Origin: Trachelipus rathkii
Lineage: Eukaryota > Arthropoda > Malacostraca > Isopoda > Trachelipodidae
Reading direction: 5' to 3'
DNA: 17,500 bases
Assembly: GCA_015478945.1 (NCBI GenBank)
Contig: JABUQX010103776.1
Coordinates: forward strand, 15,001 to 32,500
In this document: piece by piece, positions 1-9,345 of the stretch
How the letters are laid out: each line of letters opens with the position of its first letter
Numbering within the stretch: the first letter of the stretch is position 1
Notes under the pieces: model-generated
What the model saw: the letters and a program-made list of their open reading frames with translations, nothing else
Told to the model about the DNA's origin: nothing
Database searches by the model: none
Program-made: the position numbers and the translations under genes

Positions 1-84
1 CCAATAACCTAGGGGTAGGCACTAATACGGGGTGTATTCTAGAATGTAGGTCGGAACGTGCTAGAAGCTAGAAATGATATAGCC

Positions 85-135
85 TATAGAATATAGAATA
101 TAGAATATATAGAATATAGAATATAGAATATAGAA
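85..135. repeat. 7-bp tandem repeat (TATAGAA)n
   Basis: About seven head-to-tail copies of TATAGAA, with one shortened copy in the middle (TATA then TAGAA). Seen directly. A CACGTG E-box-like hexamer lies just after it at 137-142. Confidence 0.9.
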
Positions 136-201
136 ACACGTGACCTTTTCTCGGTCGGCGGTACCCTTTGAAGTGACGAAAAAAGGGCCACTTTTATGAC
201 C

Positions 202-222
202 TTTGCGGTTTGCGGTTTGCGG
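202..222. repeat. 7-bp tandem repeat (TTTGCGG)x3
   Basis: Three perfect copies of TTTGCGG, GC-richer than the surroundings. It has the same 7-bp period as the TATAGAA tract 70 bp upstream but an unrelated unit. Confidence 0.9.
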
Positions 223-259
223 TTAGATAACTCTCATCCCAAATCTATGTGTTACTACT

Positions 260-441
260 GGCCTTGTTCATTTCTAATTTTAGATCAAATAACTTCTGGG
301 TCATTCCTTCTTATAAAACTCAGTTGATCACGTGGTTTATATTTCTTTAGAATAACGAAACATTGAGCTTTATTTTCATAAACTCATATTCATAATTGGC
401 CTTGTTAATTTCTAACTTTATCAAATAACTTTTAGGTCATT
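260..441 (+). repeat. Direct repeat pair, about 46 bp, offset 138 bp
   Basis: Copy 1 at 260-305 and copy 2 at 398-441 both begin GGCCTTGTT, share ATTTCTAA and TCAAATAACTT, and end GGTCATT. They differ by scattered substitutions and one small indel. This marks an old local duplication; no function can be read from it. Confidence 0.75.
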
Positions 442-592
442 AAATCTTGAATCTGTTTTTTCTCCGTAACAAAGCTACTTTGAGGGTTGAAATTCGCACC
501 ATATGATCATTAAATCACAGTAATCATTCTAATATATGCATATCTTATCACACCTCTATTTAGATAGTTAGTTATAAATAATTAATATTGCT

Positions 593-632
593 ATGGGAAT
601 AATATTTCATGTAAGTTACATGTGATTCCCAT
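593..632. repeat. Nested inverted repeat
   Basis: Outer arms ATGGGAAT (593-600) and ATTCCCAT (625-632) enclose an inner palindrome CATGTAA-G-TTACATG (608-622). Copy B of the module keeps GGGAATAAT but not the downstream arm, so the hairpin itself is not conserved. Confidence 0.7.
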
Positions 633-842
633 CAAAGCAGGTTTCAGGTATTTTCGGTGAAACTTGCAATGCTTTTATTAGTTTCTTTAAGTAAGTTAAT
701 TAAATCATTTTAAATTGCTATATTACGATTTAATTAGGCATTATTTTATATGAATTTTAATAATAATTATTAATTAAACTAAAATCTAATTAATTAATTT
801 ATATATCTCATTCTGGCAACTTTTAATCTCTTTCTCTTTGTG

Positions 843-877
843 TATAAAAGCAACGAATAGAGAAAATCTATTCACTT
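843..877 (+). promoter_or_regulatory. Candidate Pol II core promoter, copy A
   Basis: TATAAAAG at 843-850 is followed about 28 bp later by TTCACTT (871-877), an initiator-like sequence. This spacing is normal for TATA-Inr promoters in animals. The box survives in both copies of the duplicated module although flanking bases have diverged. No downstream gene is visible, so activity is inferred only. Confidence 0.3.
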
Positions 878-917
878 TTTTTAATAGGATCGCTCTTGCA
901 AGGTGACCTATTTTGGC

Positions 918-934
918 TTTTTTTTTTTTTTTTT
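918..934 (+). repeat. Poly-T tract (17 T) between the duplicate modules
   Basis: An uninterrupted run of 17 T separates copy A from copy B. Such a run could mark a retrotransposed A-tail on the other strand or simple slippage; the sequence does not decide. Confidence 0.9.
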
Positions 935-1350
935 CTACTTAAATGGTTGAAACTCGTATCATGTGATCATCGTATTATAGTGATCATCCTAACATAATCT
1001 TTTATCACACCTCTGTTTAGATAATTAATTATTAATTATTAATATTCCTTTGGGAATAATTATCATATTTGTTACTCGTGACTTCGCGCCAAAAGCAGGT
1101 TCCAGATGGTTTTGGTGAACTTAAAATGGCTTTATTTGTTTAATTATTATTTTTCCATTAATTGGTAATTATTTTACGTAAATTTTAATAATAACTACCT
1201 ATAAAACTAAAATCTAATTAAATAATTCATATATCGCATTTTAGGAACCTACAGTACAAATGCTTTCTCTACGTGTATAAAAGCTGCAAGCGGAGAAAAA
1301 TCCATCATAATTTTCGTCATCGCTCTCGCAAAGTTGACCATTTTAGCTTT
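935..1350 (+). repeat. Tandem duplicate module, copy B
   Basis: Second copy of the module at 474-917, slightly shorter because of small deletions. It retains the GTGATCAT motif (twice), TTATCACACCTCT, AAAGCAGGTT, the AATTTTAATAATAA block, ACTAAAATCTAATTAA, GTGTATAAAAGC and ATCGCTCTCGCAA. Divergence from copy A is substantial, so the duplication is not recent. Confidence 0.8.
1276..1306 (+). promoter_or_regulatory. Candidate Pol II core promoter, copy B
   Basis: TATAAAAG at 1276-1283 lies about 27-30 bp before a CCATCAT initiator-like site near 1302-1308. It is the positional equivalent of the box at 843 in copy A. No open reading frame of note follows. Confidence 0.3.
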
Positions 1351-2380
1351 CCCGTTGTTGTTTGTTTTCTGTCAACCATTCTTCTAAATTATATATAAAA
1401 AATTGGAGTAAATTAATATTTTTACAATCTCTATCTTCAGATGGAGAATCACGTTTAGGATTAGGATTAGTTTTTATAGTTGGAGCTTAGTCTCAGAATA
1501 GCTAAGCTTGAAATTTTTACTTTTGATCGGTTTATAATTATTTTGAGACCCTTAGGGTCCCAACCAGACATTTTTTCACCCCCTTTTCAGATTTTCGCAT
1601 AGTTTTTATTAGTCTTTTTTTATAGGATTTCCTTATATTTGTCACCTTCTGTAGGTCAGATTTTAGGAATCTGGCCTCATCCTTTTATTCCGCAATCAAT
1701 TTAATTTCCGTTGGTATTGTTTCCTAAAGTGGATTAGAGCCTCCGAAGTTCTTTCAATCGTTATCGTGGGTGTGATAAATTGTGGAAGCAATATCTTATT
1801 CGAAGGGTTCGCTGATTTTCTTAATCGTTTTTACGAATATTTTATTCTGGGGTTCTGTTTCTGAGATTTAAAATTTAGAAACAAATGGACAATAAATTTT
1901 TAAATAAATTCGGTCAATGTTTGCGTTCTTTCACTATCAGCCCATGTTTTAAGACAAACGATAGTTGGAAGCAATTCAAGACATAGATTATTCGTCTTCA
2001 CTCAAGTTTATCTCTAAATGTCTTATCTTCAAAAGTAAACTTGATAAAATGATCACTCGAGTTTAACTTTTCAACTTTTGATAAAACAACATAATTTTTT
2101 TTCACACAGGGGTTAGTTTGGGGACTTGCTTAACACCATAATAAATTTCCCTAGCTTTTTGTATATTACACAAGAGAAAATTTAAATCTTAAATTTCTGA
2201 GCAATTTTTACTAATATCGATATCATTAGAAATAATCGATGATAATCGAACCCTAAATATCGTTGTTCATATATGGAAAATCTTTCATTTTAAGTATTGA
2301 AAATCCCTACCTCAACTAACTGTCACATCGTAATGAAATTTCTTTAATTTCATTTGCTACTAAAAACTATCCGGAGGTAA
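1351..2380. other. AT-rich sequence with no recognisable gene
   Basis: All frames are closed at short intervals. Small items seen: TTAGGATTAGGATTAG at 1455-1470 (too short to be a telomere array), and the palindrome GACCCT-T-AGGGTC at 1547-1559. Otherwise I see nothing. Confidence 0.6.
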
Positions 2381-2620
2381 TAATATTAAAAATCCTATTG
2401 CTGTTACTAGCACTATTGCTATTCTTGTTGATATTATTTCTACTTTAACACACATTCATTAATATTAATATTAAATTTATTTTTTATTAATATTGTTACT
2501 ACTATTATTCTTGTCATTAACATTAACATAAAAATCACTGTAGTTATTATTACTACTATAGATAATACTAATAATAATATTAATATTAAGCGTTTGTACA
2601 AATATATCTACCAAAAATTA
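2381..2620. repeat. Low-complexity ATT/TAA-rich tract
   Basis: Irregular runs of ATT, ACT and AAT triplets with no clean unit, typical of a degenerate trinucleotide microsatellite. Just after it, the octamer TACAGGGT occurs twice, at 2623-2630 and 2639-2646. Confidence 0.7.
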
Positions 2621-2736
2621 TATACAGGGTAGCTCCAGTACAGGGTGGTATCTCGATATATATCTACATGGATTATAAACATTATTATAACAAATTAAAG
2701 TATTCTTTCACTATTTTACACATATAATATAAATAG

Positions 2737-5700
2737 GCTTAACAACGCTCTATATTTATTTACTTCATATAAATCGTGATAAATTTTTTAACGAGTTGTA
2801 TGCAAGAAAGATTAACCATCAAAACATGCCTTAATTTACACCCATCGAGTCTCAAATTATTTATCAGAGAAAAGAGTGATTTTTTCTACCCTTAACTAGA
2901 AATCAAACTTAAATTTAATAAATCTTTGGTAATACACATGTAAGTAAGAATCGATAGAGCTTGATCATATCGCATTTATTTCACGACATCAATTGAGTAT
3001 AATAGTTTAACGGTTGGTGCGAAGGGATACATCCTAACACCTGACCTTAAATTAAAGACTTACAACGGAGCTCAAATTATTCAATTCTTAGTAAACTAAC
3101 TGATTATATACATGAAATAATAACATATTATATATACAAATTTAGATTGCGTGAAGTTTGGCACTATTATTACTAATACAATATATAAATTATTATATAA
3201 TAAATTATTAAGTATTACTCTTGACTTAACGTCACTTTATCAACATAGATCTAAATAATCTGAGTTAAAATATTTTATATCACAGTATTGTGCCAAAGGA
3301 GATTACCTCACACCTTAACCTCTAATTACTAGGAGTTACAAATTATATATACTGAATAATATCTGACTAATGCATTAATACATAAATTATAAACTCTTAA
3401 ATAAATTTAAAATTGTTTAATATCAGAGTTCGCCTAAACATATTTAATAAAATAATTCACTAAATAAAAGTCTAAACACATATGTCTTAATCTATCTACA
3501 TAAAATTGTAATATTTTTATATGTTGTGTCAAAACAGATATACCTAATCATATAATCACGCTAGGCTCCATTAAATTATAACCTAAGGAGCCCATAGTAT
3601 AAATCTCTATAAACGAGATCTAACATGATAACATATTATATAACAAATATTTTATAAGTAAATTTTTTTTTGACTTAATTACCAATCATTTACATTACAA
3701 TATAATGAGAAATAATATATATAGATATATTTTTTTATGCTATTAAACTACATTCATTACATTATTAAATAAGTATATATAGCTTGCACTACGCTTTATC
3801 TATACCATAAAATTAGTTATGCCTAAAATTATTTTTAACGGAGTGTAGCATATAAGGGAATATCACCTATCAATATAACTAGGTTTATATATACACTATT
3901 ATATCGTATGACACAATTATATATCTTATAACGATTATAACACATAAAATTATACATAAGTAACTCAAATATATTTCTACAGAATTCTAGATATTCGGTT
4001 GTATCCACTATTTCACTATATAACATCTATAATCTTAACACTTGACTCATATAGATCTACGCTCTCCCACTAATATTATATATATATGTAAAATATAATT
4101 TATTCTGGTTGTTGCAAATAGGCAGGTGATGGTCAATTTTGGAGTATAGTATATTATTTATTATATATAAATTTTAATTATATTTATTTTAATATATATA
4201 TTTATATTTATTAATTAATTATATAAAAATCAATTTGATGATCTTAGTATTTATTTTGATATTTATTGATATATTGAAGATGGATGGGGGGAATTATATA
4301 ATCAGTCAAGCGAATATATATAATTATTGCAGTACAAATATACTATATAATAGCGTGACGTTACGAACTTAAAATAAATCAAATTATATATATCAAAATA
4401 AAAATATCATAAATTTTATTTTTATTAAAAGATTATATTATATAATATATATATATTATATAATAATATATAATAAATTCTTAAGACAAAATCTCACCAA
4501 TTATATTGCCATCAGGCAAAAGGAGTATACTTAATAAAACCTATATCTAAATTTATAACTAGGTAAGTCCCAAATATTTAATTACTATATTAACCATGTT
4601 ATAAATATCTGATGAGTGAGACTACTGAATCAATATTAGTCTATATTATAATATAACATAAATATTAGCTTTCTTTGCTATTACACATAAAATATACGAG
4701 TTAAAATACAGATATTGCACTTTGCTTATTCAACTACATATCGCAATTGTCATAATTATGATGTGTCGTGCACTAACGAGGCACTACTCTTACATGGTTC
4801 ACTCAATATCCGATTGACAGATACATACTACTCCATGATGAGAGAAGAATCACACTATAATAATTTATAATCTGATATTTCTTGATCGCACACACTGATC
4901 ATCAATTCATTCTCACATTCTATTAATTAATGCGAGAGAGATCTACTGGACATGAGTCTTCTGACCAGACTTAGTATTATCGATTATCATTATTACACAT
5001 TATAATTCAAGAATACTATTAACTATTTTCTACATACAACTACTATATACGTAATTTGGATCGAGATCTCGCACTCTCATCTTTTATCAGCCCATCAATA
5101 AAGTATTAGTTAAATTTTACATTTAACGTTGTAGCATATATAGGAGATACCTCAATAACACTCATGTCATCACCTAAATTAACTATATCTAGCTACAACC
5201 AAATTATATATATCATGAACCAGATCTAACCTAATATATCTAATAATTTCATTATACACCAAATCTTAACATATATTATCTTATAGCTATTAACTATTAC
5301 AATATATAAATAAATTATATAAGCTTGATAAAAACGAGCTTATTATCAATATACATAAACATACTATCTATTGAGAGTAAATTTTTTACGGTTGATGCAA
5401 TACACTATGAATAACTTACAACATAGGTAAGCCAATTAATAATTAGAAATACACGAATCTATATAATTGAAATTATATCCAATTATATATAAAAATATTT
5501 AAGATTTATTTCGCTATTTATTACACAATTAACAATATAAATAAGCTTGAATACGCTCTATTATCTTACACATAAAAGATGATATACAATTAAATTGATA
5601 CGTATTGTGCAAGGAGACTACCTCAGTATACAAACATGCGTATTATTGGCACTCTAATAGAGCACAAATTCTTGGAGTGCGAAAGCACTCTAGGAATTAC

Positions 5701-6480
5701 TATCTCATATTATTATACATTAGGCATTAGGTGAGAGATCTTTGCCATATATAACATAAGAGACACATGTGATTCCGGATATAATTCTGGGACTACTGGA
5801 CAGAGCTCTGTATATCTATTACTAATGTATAATATATTGATAAAATATTGTATGGTATAGTTGAGCAATATAGATACCTCAACACGCTGCCACTAAATTA
5901 CCAAGGTATGACAAATTATTTCTGAAACCGAGAATCTAACATTTGAATACCCTATTATATAAACAATTTTAGAGTTTACTTTAGCTATTTCACTATAAAA
6001 ATTAATAAACATCATTACTTAGACTTGTCTAATATTACACTATATAAAATTAATGATGAATAATTTATCGGTTTGCAAAGAATAACTTACTAATAAATCC
6101 TGCATAAAATTACCTTAGGCAGGCGGTGCTGTCATACGAATATTTCTAGAGACCGCACATAATATCTATGAGGAGAGGAACATTAATTATATATACTGCA
6201 GTAATCTATATAATATTCATACTTAGCATGATACATTCATATTCATCTATATATGAATAAGTTAATACGTGTAAAGCTTCGACACACGATTATTCTCTAT
6301 CAGTAGTTAAATTGTAGATTAATATGGGCTATTATGAGATTGTAGCAAGATTACATTCAAGAGTAGCGCTGCTTTTAATATCCTAGTAGTTCCAAAATAT
6401 CTGAACTGATTCTACTTATTGAGATACGCGATAAACTTTCGTGACACATGTAGAGGATATATGCATCATTTCCTAATATC
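2737..6480 (+). repeat. Degenerate tandem satellite, monomer about 210-320 bp
   Basis: Two landmarks recur in fixed order. Landmark A, consensus near AAGCTTGA-TACGCTCTAT, is at about 2737, 2959, 3781, 5321 and 5543. Landmark B, near TAACGGTTGTGCAA then GGAGATACCTCA, has its GC at about 2802, 3019, 3292, 3529, 3848, 4114, 4516, 4770, 5134, 5397, 5609, 5865, 6075 and 6345. B lies about 60-77 bp after A where both are clear (about 100 bp near 4668-4770). B-to-B spacing is mostly 210-320 bp, with longer gaps of about 400 and 364 bp. A third landmark, GATCTAAC, follows B by about 65-90 bp at 3617, 5223 and 5933. Copies are heavily diverged, so I found this by eye and some assignments are loose. 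No coding frame is maintained. Confidence 0.6.
5667..5698 (+). other. 14-bp hairpin with GAAA tetraloop
   Basis: The left arm 5667-5680 pairs with 5685-5698 around the loop GAAA (5681-5684). All 14 positions pair on the plus-strand RNA: twelve Watson-Crick and two G-U. The core is GAGTGC-GAAA-GCACTC. A second GCACTC at 5649-5654 could compete for the same GAGTGC, giving an alternative fold. It lies inside the satellite array. No transcript is known. Confidence 0.7.
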
Positions 6481-6639
6481 ATTAATCAGGGAGGCATTGC
6501 CGTCCTAATATGGAATGTTTAATGTTACATGATGGTAACCCATCTTTATTATAAATATAGGATGAATAGAATACTAGGAATATTGTTGATATATTCGAGC
6601 TAATATTTACCGGAAAACGGATACATTAGCAAATAACAA

Positions 6640-7381
6640 TAATAATACAAATATAATGCGAATCATAATAATACTCCTAATATTACTAATACAATATTAA
6701 TCCTTAATATATATATAATATTTGTATAATATATTTACTATGATAATAGTGATAATACGAATAAAAACAGAATAAAATGATAGTTACAAAGAATTATTTT
6801 TAGCAATAATATAATCACAATAAATAATAATAATAATAATAATATAATAATAATAATGAATAATAATATATATATAATAATAAATAACATCTAATAATAA
6901 TAATATAATAATAATATATATATAATGAATATATAATAAATAATAATAGATAATAATAATAATAATAATGAATAATAATAATAATAATAATAATTATAAT
7001 AATATAAATAATAATAAAATAAATAATACATTAATTAAAAATAGTTATAATAATAATAAAATAATATTAATAATATAAATAATAATAAATCAATAAAATA
7101 ATAATATAATAAATATAATAATAATATAAAATTAATAATAATATAATAAATAATATATAATAATATCAATAAATAATCCAATAATAAAATGATAAAATAA
7201 TAAAAATTAATAATAATTATAATTATATGATAAATAAAATAATAAAAAATAATAAAATAATAATAATCAAATAATAATAATAAAATAATAATGCACAATA
7301 ACAATAACAATAACAATAATATAATAATAATAAATAATAATAATAATAATATTAATAATATAATAATAATAATAATATTAT
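6640..7381. repeat. (TAA)n-type microsatellite
   Basis: Long imperfect AAT/TAA array, densest at about 6780-7380, with short TA runs and a (CAATAA)n patch near 7293-7318. The minus strand stays open in places, giving Ile/Leu/Tyr-only low-complexity peptide. That is a by-product of the repeat, not a gene. Confidence 0.9.
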
Positions 7382-7458
7382 AACCAATCTACGGAACATA
7401 AACACAAATATTCACCCCCTTGCAACTTTCTAACTCATTTACCTACTAAAGAGGAACT

Positions 7459-7686
7459 TTACAGTAAGGTTCTTTTTGTTTTTACCAAAGCAAAATAAAA
7501 ATCTTCTATTATAGGATGTACAAGAGAGTTCGCTGTAAACAGTAAATGAAATAGATAATATCTGCTTCCAAAATATTGTGACTGAATAAAATTTCCATAG
7601 TTTAAGAGCCAAACAAGCATACTGCTTATAAGGAAGTACCTTAGGCAATTTTTTTCACTAATCGTAGACAAAATAGTGAAAGCCAA
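7459..7686 (-). other. Minus-strand frame with hydrophobic segment; possible receptor fragment
   Basis: A 75-codon frame lies in a 350-bp unique stretch (7386-7735) between two inverted AT microsatellites. It has a hydrophobic run FLISSMLVWLL and, further on, NSLVHPIIEDF, loosely like the NSxxNPxxY region of TM7 in rhodopsin-type receptors, followed by basic residues. The Asn and Tyr of NPxxY are absent, the rest of a receptor is not seen, and an overlapping minus-strand frame is also open. Chance is a real explanation. I would not call it a gene. Confidence 0.15.
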
Positions 7687-7735
7687 CTAATCTGTCGTAG
7701 ATGATAATAATATGGAAAAAAGTATATATTCTTTA

Positions 7736-7935
7736 TATATATTAATATATTAATATATTAATATATTAATTAATATTATATTATTATTATATTATTTATT
7801 ATTATTATTATTATTATTTATATATATTATTTATATTATATTATTATTATTATATATTATTATTATAGTATTATTAATATTATATTATTATTATATAATT
7901 ATATTTTATTATTATTATAATATATTATTAATTAA
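7736..7935. repeat. (TTA)n-type microsatellite
   Basis: Imperfect ATT/TTA array, the reverse-complement type of the (TAA)n array at 6640-7381. It includes a run of TTAATATA units near 7740-7770. Confidence 0.9.
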
Positions 7936-8174
7936 ATATATTTCACATTATTCACTATGAGCTTTGGTTCCTTTATGAATATGGTAACCTCTATAGAACT
8001 TTCAACCACACTAAAACCCGCCACGGTAACAAATACGCTACTTTGACCTATGCATTTTTTCTTGACTTTTCGTGTATTACCATGCATATATTTATCTAGT
8101 AAATTTTGGATACCCATATGGGATATATATTTTACATTTATCCTTGAGATAGGTGATATTGTAAGCTCCGCCAT
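7932..8174 (-). CDS. Short ORF, 80 codons, unknown
   Basis: The minus-strand frame starts with an ATG that has A at -3 and G at +4, a good animal start context, with an in-frame TAG two codons upstream. The peptide is compositionally mixed rather than repeat-like. It begins MAELTISPISR, has a basic stretch (RKVKKK) near residue 37 and ends in a beta-prone segment. Its stop falls at the edge of the (TTA)n array. The opposite strand is also open for 70 codons here, which weakens the case. I recognise no domain. It may be a remnant exon or chance in a slightly less AT-rich patch. Confidence 0.15.
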   Translation of the reverse strand: MAELTISPISRINVKYISHMGIQNLLDKYMHGNTRKVKKKCIGQSSVFVTVAGFSVVESSIEVTIFIKEPKLIVNNVKYI

Positions 8175-8262
8175 CTTCTACTTAACTCCTCCCACCTATA
8201 TAATTTCAAATGTTTTTTCTGCTGACCTCTTTATCCATCTCTACTACTACCCACGAAAATAA

Positions 8263-8580
8263 AGATACATTAATTCTGATATATCAGAGAAATTATTAAT
8301 AACAAATAAAATAAATAAATATAAATAACAAATACAAGAATATAACAAGTTTAGATATAGGAGTAGGGTAAAATACAATAAATTAATAAATAAATACGAA
8401 TAACATACATACATATTATTCATTAGATATAATAACCTAGAAATCTAAGAGCTGAGAGGAAAGTAAAGAAATACATATATAGATAATATATCAACTTAGT
8501 GATGGGAGAGGGAAATATATCATAGTAAGCGAGAATTATATATATCCTACCTACTACACTAATATATATATATATACCAG
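8263..8580. other. AT-rich spacer with simple sequence
   Basis: AATAAATA-type simple sequence and short TA runs, with no open frame and no clear repeat relation to neighbouring arrays. Confidence 0.6.
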
Positions 8581-9019
8581 TAGACTACCCTATGCATAAG
8601 TACGCAAATACCGTCCTGTACAACATGATATCGTTACCTATTATTCCGTTAAGTATAGTTTAGCTTAATATATATCGCGTAACATTCCTCTCTAACAAGG
8701 ACAATACTGAGTAGTGCACCGCACATTCCGTCTGAGCAGAAGAGTGACACGTACCACATCTAAAGTAAGGGATGGAGTTTGCTACATGTTTATCTCCCTA
8801 TCAACATGGCAACAGCGCATTCTGTAGGTAAAATTATTGATTAACGACAATAGGGCGAGTCTGTTATCCGTAAACCTCCGTCGACGAGAGCACGTATACG
8901 CTTTCTTTTTGTCTATATTGTTACATTCATAATAACTTTTAACTTGTTTGCACCAGAAAGGGGCTGGCTACCCGTGCAAAATAAGATAATAGATCTTCGA
9001 AGTAGTACGTCGACTATTC

Positions 9020-9163
9020 ATGGAGCAAGAAATGGTATTAAAGTTACTGAAGTCTCAACGTCAGAGAAAGGAAGAGTCAGTGTAGCCAAATTCTGATTCA
9101 GAAAGAGAAGACGTGAAGTTGACAACGGCATCTCGAGCTTGGCTACGATCCGGTGCTCTTTAA
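9020..9163 (+). pseudogene. Short broken reading frame, unknown
   Basis: An ATG at 9020 opens a frame that runs 47 codons to TAA at 9161-9163, broken once by TAG at 9083-9085. The product before the break is charged (MEQEMVLKLLKSQRQRKEES) and after it continues acidic then basic (SDSEREDVK), ending ASRAWLRSGAL. The charged, non-repetitive composition on both sides of one stop suggests former coding sequence, but the frame is short and I match it to no family. It may be an exon or a transposon remnant. Confidence 0.25.
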
Positions 9164-9322
9164 TGTGTGACTAAGAGAATTACTATCAATAGGTTGATTT
9201 CTGTTATTAGTCCCATTATTTAGGTTATCGATAAATATACTCGTTATAGGTTTACAAGGTTCGTAGAACCGTACACATATTATCGCGTATTTTAATAGTG
9301 ATGAAAGGTGATCGATCTCGCC

Positions 9323-9345
9323 CCGGAGCGGCTTCGCGGTTCCGG
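9323..9345. repeat. GC-rich imperfect inverted repeat
   Basis: CCGGA (9323-9327) and TCCGG (9341-9345) form the outer stem. GCG (9328-9330) and CGC (9335-9337) pair inside around GCTT, with a 3-base bulge. It is one of the most GC-rich stretches in an AT-rich window. Confidence 0.55.

Larger units (their letters stand above)
474..917 (+). repeat. Tandem duplicate module, copy A
   Basis: First of two diverged head-to-tail copies; the second is 935-1350. Shared landmarks in the same order are GGTTGAAA(C/T)TCG, ATGATCAT or GTGATCAT, TTATCACACCTCT, a GGGAATAAT block, AAAGCAGGTT, AATTTTAATAATAA, ACTAAAATCTAATTAA, GTGTATAAAAGC, then ATCGCTCT-GCAA. The match is too long and ordered for chance. It may be a duplicated promoter region or a piece of an LTR; no coding sequence is visible. 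Confidence 0.8.

Noticed and set aside
137..334. CACGTG E-boxes at 137-142 and 329-334
   Set aside because: Two hexamers without a nearby gene or further motif support are not enough to claim regulation.
1455..1470. TTAGGATTAGGATTAG as arthropod telomeric repeat
   Set aside because: The unit is 6 bp rather than TTAGG and there are under three copies.
3835..4026. 63-codon minus-strand open frame
   Set aside because: It lies inside the degenerate satellite, is rich in Tyr/Ile/Asn as expected from AT-rich repeats, and is not maintained in other monomers.
7035..7316. 93-codon minus-strand open frame made of Ile, Leu and Tyr
   Set aside because: It is a direct translation of the TAA microsatellite with no complex sequence.
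8050..8262. 70-codon plus-strand hydrophobic frame
   Set aside because: It is antisense to the minus-strand frame at 7932-8174, shows no domain, and has the Phe/Ile/Tyr-rich composition expected from T-rich DNA.
9258..9270. GGTTCGTAGAACC as a tRNA B-box or T-arm
   Set aside because: It is a short hairpin with a 3-base loop; no A-box, acceptor stem or anticodon arm can be placed around it.
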